From NCBI GenBank assembly GCA_032622095.1, contig CP136061.1, positions 133,755,587-133,819,586 on the forward strand: a stretch of DNA of 64,000 nt, read 5' to 3'. Position 1 is the stretch's first letter, and the number at the start of each line of letters is the position of its first letter. A program made the position numbers and the translations under genes. Source of the stretch: Siphonodentalium dalli. Taxonomy: Eukaryota > Mollusca > Scaphopoda > Gadilida > Siphonodentaliidae. The notes below the pieces were generated by a model that saw only the letters and a list, made by a program, of their open reading frames with translations, had not been told where the DNA came from and ran no database searches. Of this stretch, positions 48,901 to 55,219 are shown one piece after another.

Positions 48901-49850
48901 GGGGCTCCGTACTTCAATGCTGGATTGTGATATTTTACTTCACTAAATTGAAGTGTCGATAGTTAACAGCAGGGGACGGCAGTACGGCACGTGACTCAAC
49001 ACCATTTGGAAAATGATTGCCACATGAAAATAACAGGGACGATGCCTTAACACTTTCAGTGCGGGAGCCCCACAGGTGCAGCATTAAATATCCTGTATCA
49101 GTTCTCTTATACGTGTATGTGTGAGTCTCCCATAGGGCACCTCGCATATGTAAGAGAATGTACTGGCTTACGAGGTCAAGGTAAATATTGTTAGGAAGAT
49201 GTAATATATTCTCTTATTATATGCGAGGGTCCCCATGGGAGATGCGAATATACATACGATAATGCACTGGCACAGGTTTTCGCAAAATATCACGAAGCTC
49301 CACTCATGGAAGGGTTAACCCGTTCTTTACTGAAAACATATCCACGAAAACATGCGTCGGTCCCTTAGGAAATATTCAGATAATATGTTCAACAATATGC
49401 ATAGGCCGTTTGCTATAGTGCCGGTACCTGAACATTCCCACAATGAATGTGAATATGCCTCTTCGTCTCTGTCGTCTGATTGTATGCCCTGAATAAACAT
49501 CAATCCAAATAAGAATAGATCATTCCAATGTATACTCTATAACTGAATAGGAGATTCCATTTGGTAAATAGATGATTAAACAAACTGTCTTATCTTAATT
49601 TCAGCGGTCGACATCTGTTCCAAATATCACATACGAACTGGTTGCTAGCGATGTCAAGACAGTGTCAGCCATTGGATGGGAGTTTAACGCCCACGGTGAC
49701 ACGTTGGAAGTTGAAAATGCTAGGAAAGACAGCATGCAGGAGGGATCAAATCTGGGAAAAGGTGAAGGAGAATGGGACAACGAGGTGAAGGGCGTTAAGA
49801 AAGGTCGCTTGAATAGGTTTTTATCACTATTCTCCTGCTTTGGACATTAG
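20291..49850 (+). CDS. Gene A: seven-exon gene, unknown 241-residue protein
   Basis: Exons: 20,291-20,316; 21,146-21,297; 31,883-31,953; 34,786-34,861; 36,582-36,634; 38,002-38,103; 49,605-49,850. Every junction is AG/GT and the phases agree throughout (26, 152, 71, 76, 53, 102 and 246 nt). The frame stays open from MANDRNID to the stop after FLSLFSCFGH. Acceptors are preceded by typical tracts (cacatttcag, ctcacacag, cttttgcag, ttaatttcag). The ATG has A at -3 and G at +4. AATAAA lies at 49,856-49,861. Exon 6 is the least certain; skipping it keeps the frame (207 aa). The protein shows no signal peptide or membrane span. It is basic near KKGRLNRF and ends with a cysteine three residues from the C-terminus. 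I do not recognise the family. Introns 2 and 6 carry nearly 10 kb of elements each. An alternative is a set of unrelated exons, but phase agreement over seven exons argues against that. Confidence 0.7.
21628..21955. repeat. Half of an inverted repeat (intron 2)
   Basis: The stretch with ccctgtcactaactcgcag and caggtccggttccgtggttt has an inverted partner only in copy B (60,164-60,245). In copy A the partner has been deleted at 21,954/21,955. Confidence 0.6.
22060..22400. repeat. 82-bp tandem repeat in the left TIR
   Basis: gtctccattt recurs at 22,076, 22,158 and 22,240, and in variant form at 22,321. Each unit holds aaaccaatggtcgttcttgg and aagagacaattccgtttcaa. A shorter version lies in the right TIR, where a different 30-bp-scale motif (ttttacaataag) is amplified at 31,205-31,430. 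Confidence 0.85.
23170..24060 (+). pseudogene. LINE reverse-transcriptase C-terminal fragment
   Basis: The frame from 23,173 contains SPYLGVMRSNDMKW, ITKKANSTLGFTRRNL, LEYAAVMWDPH and ERIQRGAVRLMTGNY, the thumb and connection region that follows the catalytic core in CR1/Jockey-type LINEs. It is frameshifted near 23,495: the next block (MAKLMNDCEIRPLEERR) is in another frame and continues to about 23,700. A weaker end block (WNTLNE) lies near 23,800. No catalytic core is present, so this is a 5'-truncated dead copy within the 9.78-kb element. It differs from the intact LINE at 12.8-15.6 kb. Confidence 0.75.
24061..24550. other. Unassigned interior of the 9.78-kb element
   Basis: No recognised coding sequence. 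The short open frame at 24,254-24,469 has no splice or domain support. Confidence 0.35.
24585..24725. repeat. Degenerate ggtacgaaa tandem words
   Basis: atggtacgaaatgacc, atggtacgaaacgacc and atggtacgaaactacc repeat at 22-36-bp spacing. Related words (tggtgtgaaatgacc, ggtacaaaac) reappear at 28,660-28,730, beyond the Foldback-like element, so the older host sequence was split by that insertion. Confidence 0.7.
24726..25267. other. Unassigned interior of the 9.78-kb element
   Basis: No gene or strong repeat recognised. A small cluster of cctgaggtaaca and gatatgaggc words lies near 24,790-24,900. Confidence 0.35.
25277..27723. mobile_element. Foldback-like element made of inverted tandem arrays, 9-bp TSD
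   Basis: The ends ACGAACATGACATTTGGAAC and its complement are flanked by an exact 9-bp direct repeat, tatacattt (25,268-25,276 and 27,724-27,732). About 50 bp inside each end the sequence passes into a GC-rich array of about 141-bp units. Four units in one orientation lie at 25,322-25,822 and about 13 units in the opposite orientation at 25,826-27,672. The arms meet at an abrupt junction (cccatcacccccggtcgaaa). Each unit holds ggccggcc, aaatcggtcgaaatcc and a ccctcggggtggcaccc hairpin. There is no unique centre and no gene. Arrays inside TIRs and 9-bp duplications are known for Foldback elements and MULEs. The family here is an inference. Confidence 0.85.
27733..28011. other. Interior of the 9.78-kb element right of the Foldback-like unit
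   Basis: Contains scattered ttcatacc and tcgtacc words like those at 24.6 kb. No coding support. Confidence 0.35.
28016..28446. mobile_element. TTAA-flanked MITE family 2, copy 1
   Basis: TTAA occurs at 28,012-28,015 and 28,447-28,450. Ends are AGGTACTCAGTCCGATTCG and the inverted CGTTAATTCGGATTATGCATCT. The interior shares long stretches with 38,746-39,222, 49,902-50,338 and about 60,560-60,863. No ORF. The TTAA target is typical of piggyBac and Kolobok groups. Confidence 0.75.
28447..28996. other. Unassigned interior of the 9.78-kb element
   Basis: AT-rich with a run of A near 28,489; relics of ggtacaaa words at 28,660-28,730. No gene seen. Confidence 0.35.
28997..30260. mobile_element. 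Diverged relative of the 1.24-kb TATGGG element
   Basis: It starts TATGGGAGGCCCTTTTCAC at 28,997 and has gcgcttaag-type words at 29,030-29,200 and 30,215-30,260. The inner segments (tttccatgatcata, ggcttgcttccctc, atattatcagcatccctgtcc) also occur in the copies at 5.6 and 17.9 kb. The right terminus is decayed, and I find no matching 6-bp duplication. It contains a nested palindrome. Confidence 0.65.
29690..30146. repeat. Nested palindrome: inverted pair of hairpins
   Basis: 29,690-29,822 and about 30,011-30,146 are inverted copies, each starting from gcaagcctgcaaatagcgtg. Each arm contains its own hairpin (gaggtccccagagggtgaat with its complement). The spacer is about 190 bp. The same two-level design is seen at 38,147-38,604. 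Confidence 0.8.
30261..30955. other. Unassigned interior of the 9.78-kb element
   Basis: No gene, tandem repeat or inverted repeat recognised; the open frame at 30,686-30,868 is unsupported. Confidence 0.35.
32040..32465 (+). other. Conserved intronic block shared by copies A and B
   Basis: An open frame ending VYFHTIPATVTD and a stop at 32,464-32,466 is kept in copy B (61,212-61,502). Upstream lies a G run (about 18 in A, 7 in B) and a 5-bp difference that changes the frame. It could be an alternative terminal exon of gene A or B, or simply a repeat relic; a segment just before it resembles 3,600-3,690 in reverse complement. No good acceptor precedes it. Confidence 0.25.
33028..33620. repeat. 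Degenerate tandem repeat, 100-170-bp units
   Basis: The order ttccaccaaa / tacacaatcatctccatga / aggaatctaa / gtgtggtttaaag recurs at about 33,036, 33,115, 33,245, 33,370 and 33,520 with heavy divergence. Confidence 0.65.
33621..34050. other. Intron 3 of gene A, no feature seen
   Basis: AT-rich. No repeat family or exon is supported apart from the hairpin that begins at 34,054. Confidence 0.4.
34054..34101. repeat. 20-bp perfect hairpin, dispersed family
   Basis: ttcagataataagttcaaca pairs perfectly with 34,082-34,101 over an 8-nt loop. Related copies occur near 37,008, 37,748-37,812 and 49,375. It is probably the inner end of a small element; each copy is preceded by a gagg(g/a)a word and followed by gggaact. 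Confidence 0.7.
34411..34645. mobile_element. Hairpin MITE of the tatataagagaat family
   Basis: Ends ttgacccttcc on the left and gaaaggga on the right resemble TTAACCC-type termini. The interior has two hairpins (34,462-34,530 and about 34,555-34,595) built from tctcttatatatgcgag and its complement. The TTAA sites are decayed. Confidence 0.55.
34862..35288. other. Gene A intron 4, proximal part
   Basis: No recognised element or exon. Confidence 0.35.
35290..35507. mobile_element. Hairpin MITE, same family, right end at TTAA
   Basis: Two hairpins (35,292-35,362 and 35,398-35,465) are followed by catggaaggg and TTAA at 35,508-35,511. The right end matches the element at 49,051-49,314. The left terminus is not clear. 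Confidence 0.6.
35520..36581. other. Gene A intron 4, distal part
   Basis: A G run lies near 35,660. An open frame at 36,159-36,383 has somewhat protein-like content but no splice-phase link to gene A, so I leave it out. No repeat family is recognised. Confidence 0.35.
37100..37545. repeat. 56-bp minisatellite, about seven units
   Basis: tgtcttcaatg recurs at 37,128, 37,191, 37,245, 37,301, 37,357, 37,412 and 37,467, giving spacings of 54-63 bp. Each unit holds cagttagaatgattg and ccctccatatataatcatt. The middle units are nearly identical and the edges diverge, as expected for unequal exchange. It lies in intron 5 of gene A. Confidence 0.9.
37546..37900. other. Gene A intron 5, distal part
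   Basis: Contains one copy of the ttcagataataagttcaaca hairpin (37,748-37,812). Nothing else is recognised. Confidence 0.4.
38147..38604. mobile_element. Nested palindrome element in intron 6
   Basis: Arms of about 128 bp (38,147-38,275 and 38,475-38,604) are near-perfect inverted copies starting at cgccatatcaaatccagtcg. Each arm carries a complete 27-bp-stem hairpin of the tatataagagaat family (38,199-38,268 and 38,486-38,555). The spacer of about 200 bp is unrelated AT-rich DNA. It looks like two MITE copies in inverted array acting as the arms of a larger unit. I see no duplication at the ends. Confidence 0.8.
38746..39222. mobile_element. TTAA MITE family 2, copy 2, with inner palindrome
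   Basis: TTAA occurs at 38,742-38,745 and 39,223-39,226. Ends are related to AGGTAC(T/A)CAATCC. The interior holds a long inverted repeat (about 38,826-38,936 against 38,937-39,107) that meets at gctttgatggtcaaagc, so one arm appears duplicated in inverted form compared with the other copies. Confidence 0.7.
39227..39791. other. Intron 6 sequence left of the 9.1-kb element
   Basis: A short ATG frame (MKEYVVVGLQ) at 39,770 is cut by the element. Without the element it would run only about 24 codons, so I do not call it an exon. Confidence 0.3.
39826..40010. repeat. Palindromic 46-bp array, left TIR end
   Basis: atctcgtttaaacgagat, a perfect palindrome, repeats with cttgc(a/t)atacttttttt spacers: three full copies here and about six or seven at 48,590-48,895 on the other side. 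The copy number differs between otherwise matching TIRs. Confidence 0.9.
40020..40785. repeat. 58-60-bp tandem array, left TIR
   Basis: About 13 degenerate units of ggccctatataactgatgct followed by gtatgagctggtaatgcatt. The mirror array lies at about 47,900-48,565. Confidence 0.9.
41340..41620 (+). pseudogene. Possible coding relic inside the TIR
   Basis: One frame from about 41,363 reads protein-like for some 85 codons (IEMYYVESRVDEKGN, then IVIFDGTYFQVCTHD and NNVSFTPCFTK), interrupted by three TGA/TAA-type stops (41,441, 41,522 and 41,594 or nearby). The same relic is mirrored in the right TIR at about 45,520-45,800. I do not recognise the family. It may be the remains of the element's original gene, captured when the TIRs grew inward. 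Confidence 0.3.
42020..42298 (+). CDS. Small ORF repeated in the element (92 codons)
   Basis: The frame beginning MNVNNTSARMKSVEH is present here, in the right TIR at 44,838-45,116 (minus, nearly identical), and as a third, more diverged copy at 43,332-43,589 (minus) that stays open. A fourth, decayed copy is at about 43,640-43,850. Three open copies are suggestive, but there is no recognised domain, and the TIR copies are too alike to test selection. It may be non-coding. Confidence 0.25.
   Translation: MNVNNTSARMKSVEHIRNYYTNELNLEIYISHLTNNSYIHNHSIILSCMYTRYDIIKGGQFTHGVTTDTDIGIVLYSLLCTHAMTPLTYIGC
42330..42513. repeat. gagcaaatgagcaaaaaaat array, inner end of left TIR
   Basis: About nine units of 19-21 bp. 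The inverted counterpart is at 44,604-44,812. The open frames seen here in antisense (SFFCSFAHF-type repeats) follow from the unit and are not genes. Confidence 0.95.
42619..43188 (+). CDS. C2H2 zinc-finger protein, 189 aa, of the 9.1-kb element
   Basis: Single open frame with an N-terminal C2H2 finger: C4 and C7, then H20 and H25 (CDLCGIILSTNYNLQRHKQ). An acidic, serine-rich linker follows (about 35-65: DESDEAGLDSDSDER and similar), then a second acidic stretch (about 100-118). The helical, basic C-terminal region runs from about 122 to 180 (FALFLKSYRRLIEYQYRLK). The stop is followed at 43,194-43,199 by AATAAA. It is the only intact gene in the element and sits in its unique centre, so it may act in the element's own DNA binding or regulation; the palindromic TIR arrays are candidate targets (inference). 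I cannot name the family. The region just upstream (cttccaataattcgcgataat) resembles TIR sequence at about 45,765-45,785. Confidence 0.7.
   Translation: MHGCDLCGIILSTNYNLQRHKQIKHGVMSETKPTLFGEDTDESDEAGLDSDSDERGTLSDSEDGNVVGSRTVFGLKKAARCVNEMDTFKSMMKRVTNDVKEEESISGDESMSGKEDTIDTEFALFLKSYRRLIEYQYRLKTSRIHTMIMKKMVKLTKHGYNNEWAADEAMRKFKKLLEVNLTVEDSDND
43210..44230. repeat. Extra decayed copies of TIR sequence in the element centre
   Basis: 43,320-43,610 matches 44,860-45,135. 43,640-43,850 is a second, partial match. 44,005-44,215 matches 45,138-45,345, in the same orientation as the right TIR. About 400 bp between them is unassigned. Confidence 0.75.
44231..44603. other. Element centre, right part
   Basis: Near 44,500 ctgcttaaccacagcagaatt matches the core of the 1.24-kb elements at 6.2 and 18.4 kb. 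The rest is unassigned. Confidence 0.4.
44604..44812. repeat. Inverted counterpart of the gagcaaatgagc array
   Basis: ttgctcatttgctcattttt units of about 20 bp mirror 42,330-42,513. The unit number is slightly higher. Confidence 0.95.
46068..47602. mobile_element. 1,535-bp piggyBac-like element in the right TIR
   Basis: TTAA at 46,064-46,067 and 47,603-47,606 flanks ends CCCTTTGAACCC and GGGTTCAAAGGG (12-bp perfect TIR). The mirrored position in the left TIR (TTAA at 41,069-41,072) is empty with the same flanks, so the insertion came after the TIRs were formed. The interior shows two pairs of direct duplications (46,118-46,370 with 46,496-46,745, and about 46,905-47,120 with 47,258-47,480), a palindrome at 46,748-46,800 and gcgcatgcgc words. 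No ORF over about 70 codons; non-autonomous. Confidence 0.9.
47900..48565. repeat. 58-60-bp tandem array, right TIR
   Basis: Mirror of 40,020-40,785, reading gctcatacaagggcagcatc then agttatatagggcc, about 12 degenerate units. Confidence 0.9.
48590..48895. repeat. Palindromic 46-bp array, right TIR end
   Basis: Six to seven copies of ctcgtttaaacgag with gataaaaaaaagtatcgcaa spacers. There are more copies than in the left TIR, so the array length changes independently. Confidence 0.9.
49051..49314. mobile_element. 264-bp piggyBac-type hairpin MITE
   Basis: TTAA occurs at 49,047-49,050 and 49,315-49,318; ends are CACTTTCAGTG and CATGGAAGGG. Two hairpins of the tatataagagaat family lie inside (about 49,095-49,168 and 49,195-49,275). 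It lies in gene A intron 6, about 290 bp before the last exon. Confidence 0.7.
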
Positions 49851-49855
49851 GCCAT

Positions 49856-49861
49856 AATAAA
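49856..49861 (+). promoter_or_regulatory. Candidate polyadenylation signal of gene A
   Basis: AATAAA starts 6 nt after the stop codon of the last exon. It would give a very short 3' untranslated region, so a later signal could also be used. Confidence 0.5.
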
Positions 49862-49901
49862 ATAATTGTTATGTTTTCATCCAAGTCTGCTCCAATTTTA
49901 A

Positions 49902-50338
49902 AGGTACTCAATCCGATTCGACGGTCCCCATATCATCAGATTCCAACAAAAAAAATAAAAAATTAAATGCCGCTTCAGTTATCAGAATCGATTATTTGCC
50001 CAAAAATAATGCTAACGACAGTCAACTATTGTATAAAATTGCCCAAAACCTGTTATTTATGAACGTTTTGTTCAACGAAATTTTGCCAGTTGTCAAATAT
50101 CTGACACAAAAAAGCCACTGGAGTTTAGAGTTATCGATCTTCATCCGCTATCTGGTCAGATAAGTTCTTCTCGTCGACAGTTCACTGGGCCACATAAAAT
50201 TAAAATAATAGATTTCAAACATCGATATCTGATCATTCCTAGCTTTGATGGGTGGGTTCCTCGACTCGAATCAAATATTTTTTGCCCCCGAAGCCAAGGA
50301 AATAGTAATTTGCGAGCGTTAATTCGGATTGAGTACCT
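49902..50338. mobile_element. TTAA MITE family 2, copy 3
   Basis: TTAA occurs at 49,898-49,901 and 50,339-50,342. Ends are AGGTACTCAATCCGATTCG and CGGATTGAGTACCT. It is nearly the full length of the copy at 28,016 and in the same orientation. It starts only about 50 bp after the gene A stop codon. Confidence 0.85.
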
Positions 50339-50342
50339 TTAA

Positions 50343-51025
50343 GCTGTGCTTAAAAAAAATGTATAATATACTACGCATTCTACAGCCGAGCGTTATAAGT
50401 TCCGCCATAAACATTGTATTAGCCCTGCATGATGTAGCCGAGTGTTACTTACCTCCGCTAACGAATCAATAACCCTAGATAAGATGATAAGATAGTAAAA
50501 GATAAGATAACATAAGATAATATCAATTTTATTTAAAGTCGGGGGTAAAAGCTTTACACAAATACAGATTCTGAAGATCTTTTTACTGACTAGATTAAAT
50601 AATGGACGCCGGGCATGAAACTGCAATCATGTCCGTTCACAATTCCTCTTGATGGGAGTAACTCACCCACAACTTTGTGTGTTAATATAACAAAGATTGT
50701 AGTTTCGTATTATAGACATGTAAATTGTGGTGGTATAACGATTATGTTTGACGATTCAAAAACCGCAGGATAGTGAAATATACTGTTAAATTGCAGAAAG
50801 CAAACTCACTGAGATGATAAAAGAAATGTAATTAATTTTACCGGAGTACTTTTTTCAAATTTGGATGAAAATCTGGCAAATTATTTAATTTTGGCCTAAT
50901 ACAGTGTGTGGTATTACCTTACTGGATTTAAAATTCACGTTAGATACAAAATCTATGCCCTACCCATGTGTATTCGGATTCCATATCTATGCGCTGTGTT
51001 CAATAACTATATATTAGCCTTTCAT
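50343..51025. other. Spacer downstream of gene A
   Basis: No gene recognised. Short taagataagat words lie at 50,480-50,525. Confidence 0.35.
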
Positions 51026-51029
51026 TACG

Positions 51030-51235
51030 AAATACTCTTTGGCGAGTAGTTCCCATATGCAAATTCCACAAGTCAGGCTCTGTGCCGTAGAATATCAGGA
51101 CGATTTTGTAGCCGGAACAGATCGGGTGTTTTTCATATTTATCTATAATTTCTCATGTCACATCACTCGTGATGTATTCTTAATTTTCTTCTATCAACCA
51201 GAAGTAGAACGGTTGTATTACGTAATGCACTACGA
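51030..51235 (+). repeat. Direct repeat of about 200 bp, copy 1
   Basis: caggctctgtgccgt, ttttgtagccggaacagat and tttttcatatttat recur in the same order at 55,030-55,215. Both carry an open frame containing FVAGTD and VFFIFIYNF, but frames upstream and downstream differ, so I read this as a repeat and not an exon pair. Confidence 0.7.
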
Positions 51236-51299
51236 AATCAACTCAGATTGAATCCACGTGTTTACCTCTCGCGACCTAGCTGAGGGTGCATGACATTTC

Positions 51300-52186
51300 T
51301 ACACCCCTTAGTAACGCAGAGATGCCAGGGTGTTCAGGCAATTGCCTCTCGAAATTCAGACTACATTCCGTGTGTTTTATCCATTTTAATCCATAAACAT
51401 ATATTTTGAGAATACTTTACAGATTTCATGAATTTTGATTCCTTGTAAAATTCAAGCTCAATAAGGTACGATAAATAAATATTTATTTAAGACGTAACAC
51501 AAAAAAATTGACATATTTTTTAACACTCCAGCATTTGGAGCCGCCCCCCTCTCTAATATATGAATTAAAATCCAATTATAACATTTCTATTACCGCGGTT
51601 GCACAGACTGGAGTTACATACATGCATAGTTGCTTCCTACATAATATCAATTCAATTTTGTATTAAACGGTCAAAATCTAATGTAATGTGCGACAATGAT
51701 ATAAATGGACTCATGTTTCCTATATTTGCTTGCATCCAAAACAAATTGTTGATTCCGATAAATTCGCTGAACTTTCTGTTTATGGTACTTCTTAGATTCA
51801 GTGTGAGTTGATTGAGATCTTGTCCTTGATTAGATCTGATGAAAACATGTGAGATTTGCAAAACTTTTCATGGACCACCTGACCAGCGTTGGATGTGATA
51901 GATGCTTCCCTACCCAATCAAATGACAGTATAAGTGTAAACATACATTCAAAGTCATACTGACATACTGAGCCTATATCGTAGTCTCGTCGGAATATCAT
52001 ATGCAGTAAGTGTGCAGGCTTCCCCCAAATTAATACTTTACACCGCATTACGTTAATGGATTCGATTGGACATTTGAGGTTACCAATAGTGAGTTCTGAT
52101 TGGCGCTACTGACGCGGAATAACGCGGTTGTATGTGGGTCTGTGGTTAATTTAGACTGATCAAGTGACAAAACATGAATTAGGAGT
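51300..52186. other. Spacer without recognised feature
   Basis: AT-rich. No exon or repeat family seen. Confidence 0.35.
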
Positions 52187-52364
52187 TTGAGGCTGTTCCA
52201 GGATTTGAATATATGACATGCCCCTCCTAGCTGCTATTTATACAAGCACTCTGACCAGCTGACTACTGGAATGGCCGACAGTAGCCGGTTGGTCATAGTG
52301 TTTGTACGGCCGTCAGTATCAGCTGGGTGGGGTGTCACATATTTGAATCCTGGAACAACCTCAA
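52187..52364. repeat. 178-bp imperfect palindrome
   Basis: The outer arms (ttccaggatttgaata and complement) pair well. Inner parts (atttatacaagcactctgacc against ggtcatagtgtttgtacgg) pair with several mismatches. Length and shape fit a decayed MITE. Confidence 0.7.
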
Positions 52365-53204
52365 CATTTCAATTAAAGTTTGACCTGTCGATTAATAAAT
52401 ATTCGTTATATATAGTTAGCATTCCCTCCAAATAACTGAATCATATGTCTTCTGCACTTGTATATTTTTATTATCAAAACACCTCTTCAGATGATTAATA
52501 GACCATTCCAATGTCTACTTTTATAACTGAATAGGAGAACATATTCTGTAATGAAAGAGTTAATGGATTGAGTTTTGGTGAGAAGTGTCCACAATATCCA
52601 ACAGGCCAGGTGAACTCTGAACTGTATATGTTCCACCTATCCTCAAAGGGAATCTTCTTGCCCAAAGCAATTACTTTCATCAATGTTGTATATATATGGA
52701 CAACCTATCATTATTCTTATTTATTAAACACTTAGATGTTATTTATATGGATTTCTCTGTGTATTAAAAGTTATGATGTCACACCATATATACGATGTAT
52801 TTCAGTCAAATTAGTTATGAGTTATGGTTTGTGCGAAATAATTCAATGGATTTAACATTACATAACGTTTTCCCAATTTCAAAATGAATTTCCACGTGTT
52901 TATGGCTGTTCGTTTTGAACAAAAACATCGTCACTTTGAAATATATCTTCTCATTTTAGAACAATTTTCCAGATATCATGTATCAACCAACATGATTTAC
53001 ACATTATACCAATGGGACAATCACATAATGCTATTGTCGAAACCAATTGGTTAATCTCTATATGTAGATCCTTCTATAGTTTTGCTCAATGCAATTTATT
53101 TAACCAAGTTTGTATACGGACTGAGAGCATGTATACATCACTATTCTTATATGTAGATTATTTGTATTGCCTCAATGTGTAACATCTACTTGTAATAGTA
53201 TCGG
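52365..53204. other. Spacer without recognised feature
   Basis: No gene or repeat recognised; the minus frame at 52,495-52,683 has no support. Confidence 0.35.
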
Positions 53205-54085
53205 TTATTGATTGCTATTTACGCCCCTGTTTATTCCTATTTACGTCCCTGTGTTATTCCTATTTACGATGGAAAACCATGGTGGCTCCTGGTGGCTCAT
53301 TCGATAAGGTGCAAAGTGCATCAGGCCACTATATGCCTCCAGGAATAGTGTAGCTTCTTCGAATCTGATAATCCACGCCCAAGAAACCTATGCTGATGGA
53401 CAAATATAATAAATCCAGTGCCTGGTATATCCCATCCCCATTTTGTTTGTAGAAATGGGGTCCATGGGAACTCGATTGGTAAGGTGCATGGCACATTTAG
53501 CCAACATATGCCGTCCAGTGGTGGCGAAGTTTGTTCAAACCACAATAAGCGAGGATTTGTGATTCACGTAAAGGGAAGATAATCTATTCGTGTATCTGGG
53601 CAAGTCCTTGTCAATTTCTTTTCGGTGGTCGGTGGTTTCTATGTTTAATGGAGTGGTTAACCCTTTGTGCGGTCTTTCCTCCACCATTAAAACTTAAAAT
53701 GTTTTATGGGTGTGTAAGTGATCAGAATTAGTTATCAGAATTTGAACCATCTTCGCCATCACGGGACGCCTAATGTTGGCATAATGTGCCATGCACCTTG
53801 CCCACTGAGCCACTATGGACCTCATTTCTACAAAGAAAATGGGGGTATACCAGGCGCTGCCGCACTGGATTTATTATACCATACATCAGCATAGGTTTCT
53901 TGGCCATGGATTATCAGATTCGAACAAGCTTCATAGTTATTGGCGGCATATATTGACCTGATGCATCATGCACCTTGTCAATTGAGTCACCAGGGGGCTC
54001 CACGGTAAATAGGAATAAATCGGGGGCGTAACTAGGAATAAAACAGGGACGTAAATGCGAACAAATAGTGATGTATATAGTAAAC
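53205..54085. mobile_element. Inverted pair of possible tRNA-derived SINEs
   Basis: About 53,205-53,560 and 53,730-54,085 are inverted copies. Each contains two tRNA-like modules: box-A-like words (ggctcagtgggcaagg, gactcaattgacaagg and variants) followed by box-B-like gttcgaatc or gttcaaatt about 70 bp later, and the shared aagaaacctatgctgatg. Box A and box B are the RNA polymerase III promoter elements of tRNA-derived SINEs. The modules do not fold into functional tRNAs by eye. Copies are diverged (roughly 80 percent). Confidence 0.5.
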
Positions 54086-54089
54086 GATA

Positions 54090-54815
54090 GCCATGAAATA
54101 AACGGTCTGAGAATGATATATAATCATATATAATCATATTTTCACATTTTGTCCTCAGAGTCATTCACTTCTAACTATATCTGGAAATGTTGGTTTGTTG
54201 TCCATACCGTTTGTTGAATACCGTTTATGCTTGATGCAGAAATGTCCTGGAAAACAGTAAACGAGCTTCTAAACTTTCCAATGATATTGCTATTGTTTTC
54301 AATTCAACACTAAGTCTTATCCTTTCGTTTTCCAAAGCGGGTCAAATGATTTCGAGATCAATATTACATTTTTTTTCTCTTTGTCTATCTGGAAATAAGA
54401 ATATTTTTATGTGTGACTTCAACTTGTACGCCTCATATTTGCTGCAAGTGATATGCATAGCACATTTCGGTGCAGCCTCGTTGATGGACTAGTATGGATA
54501 TAGTAGTTATTGTATTTATTGAATGTTTTCTGCCAAATGTCAATACGCAGGCTGAAGGTTCTTTTTAAAGACACACCAACTGAGTCTTAATCTTAATAAA
54601 AACAACTTCGATATCTCCCCCATTTGGTTTATGAGTTGTTTCGACAAAATTATAATCCAAAATATGTTCGATAATATTCAAACATCTGTACATAGTCGAT
54701 ATATATAGGCATCCCATCTGGGGACACCACTGTCACATCTCGAGGGTTACCGCCATATTATATGTCCCATGATATATTTTCCATCAGTATTCTCAGATGG
54801 ACCTTTCTACTTTTG
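54090..54815. other. Spacer without recognised feature
   Basis: No gene or repeat family recognised. Confidence 0.35.
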
Positions 54816-54822
54816 GTCACAT

Positions 54823-54989
54823 GGGCCTGTAACGCGCTCCGCTGTCCGCCCCCCTTTTGCACTGCCCATATACGCCGGTCTCTATACGCGCCTTCTTCGC
54901 GTTAATGGAACGCGAAGAAGGCGCGTATAGAGAGCGGCGTATATGGGCAGTGCAAAAGGGGGGCGGACAGCGGAGCGCGTTACAGGCCC
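54823..54989. repeat. 167-bp GC-rich near-perfect palindrome
   Basis: The arms pair from gggcctgtaacgcgctccgc inward with about three mismatches around the centre at 54,906 (gcgttaatggaacgc). It is far more GC-rich than its surroundings. No certain target duplication is visible. Probably a MITE or snapback insertion. Confidence 0.9.
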
Positions 54990-55029
54990 CTGTGTTTTGG
55001 TGCCGACTGTTTGGCTACATCTCTCGCTC

Positions 55030-55215
55030 TACATTCCGAAATTCAGGCTCTGTGTCGTGCAATGTCAGGACGGTTTTGTAGCCGGAACAGATGGGGTATT
55101 TTTCATATTTATTTATAATTTCTAGTGTCACAACACACGTGGTGTGTTTTTATTTAATTGTTTGTACATACGCCAGAAGTAGGATTGAAGGGTATGAAGT
55201 CTCCGTATTACGTCT
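55030..55215 (+). repeat. Direct repeat of about 200 bp, copy 2
   Basis: Partner of 51,030-51,235. The palindrome at 54,823 lies immediately to its left. Confidence 0.7.
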
Positions 55216-55219
55216 TATA

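Larger units (their letters stand above)
39800..48910. mobile_element. 9.1-kb element with 2.7-kb TIRs and a zinc-finger gene, 8-bp TSD
   Basis: Ends are ACGGAGCCCCGTAAGTCCCA and the complement of ACGGAGCCCCTTAAGTCCCA. They are flanked by an exact 8-bp direct repeat, acttcaat (39,792-39,799 and 48,911-48,918). The TIRs are 39,800-42,513 and 44,604-48,910, the latter enlarged by a 1,535-bp insertion at 46,068. Order inward in each TIR: a palindromic 46-bp array, a 58-bp array, unique sequence, then an array of gagcaaatgagcaaaaaa words. The 2.1-kb centre holds one zinc-finger gene and decayed extra copies of TIR sequence. Without the nested insertion the element is about 7.57 kb. No transposase is recognised. 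An 8-bp duplication would allow hAT, P, Merlin or other groups, but the termini match none that I know. Confidence 0.88.

Noticed and set aside
51039-51251. Frame with FVAGTD..VFFIFIYNF also near 54,943-55,125
   Set aside because: Belongs to a 200-bp repeat. The frames do not extend together and show no splice sites.
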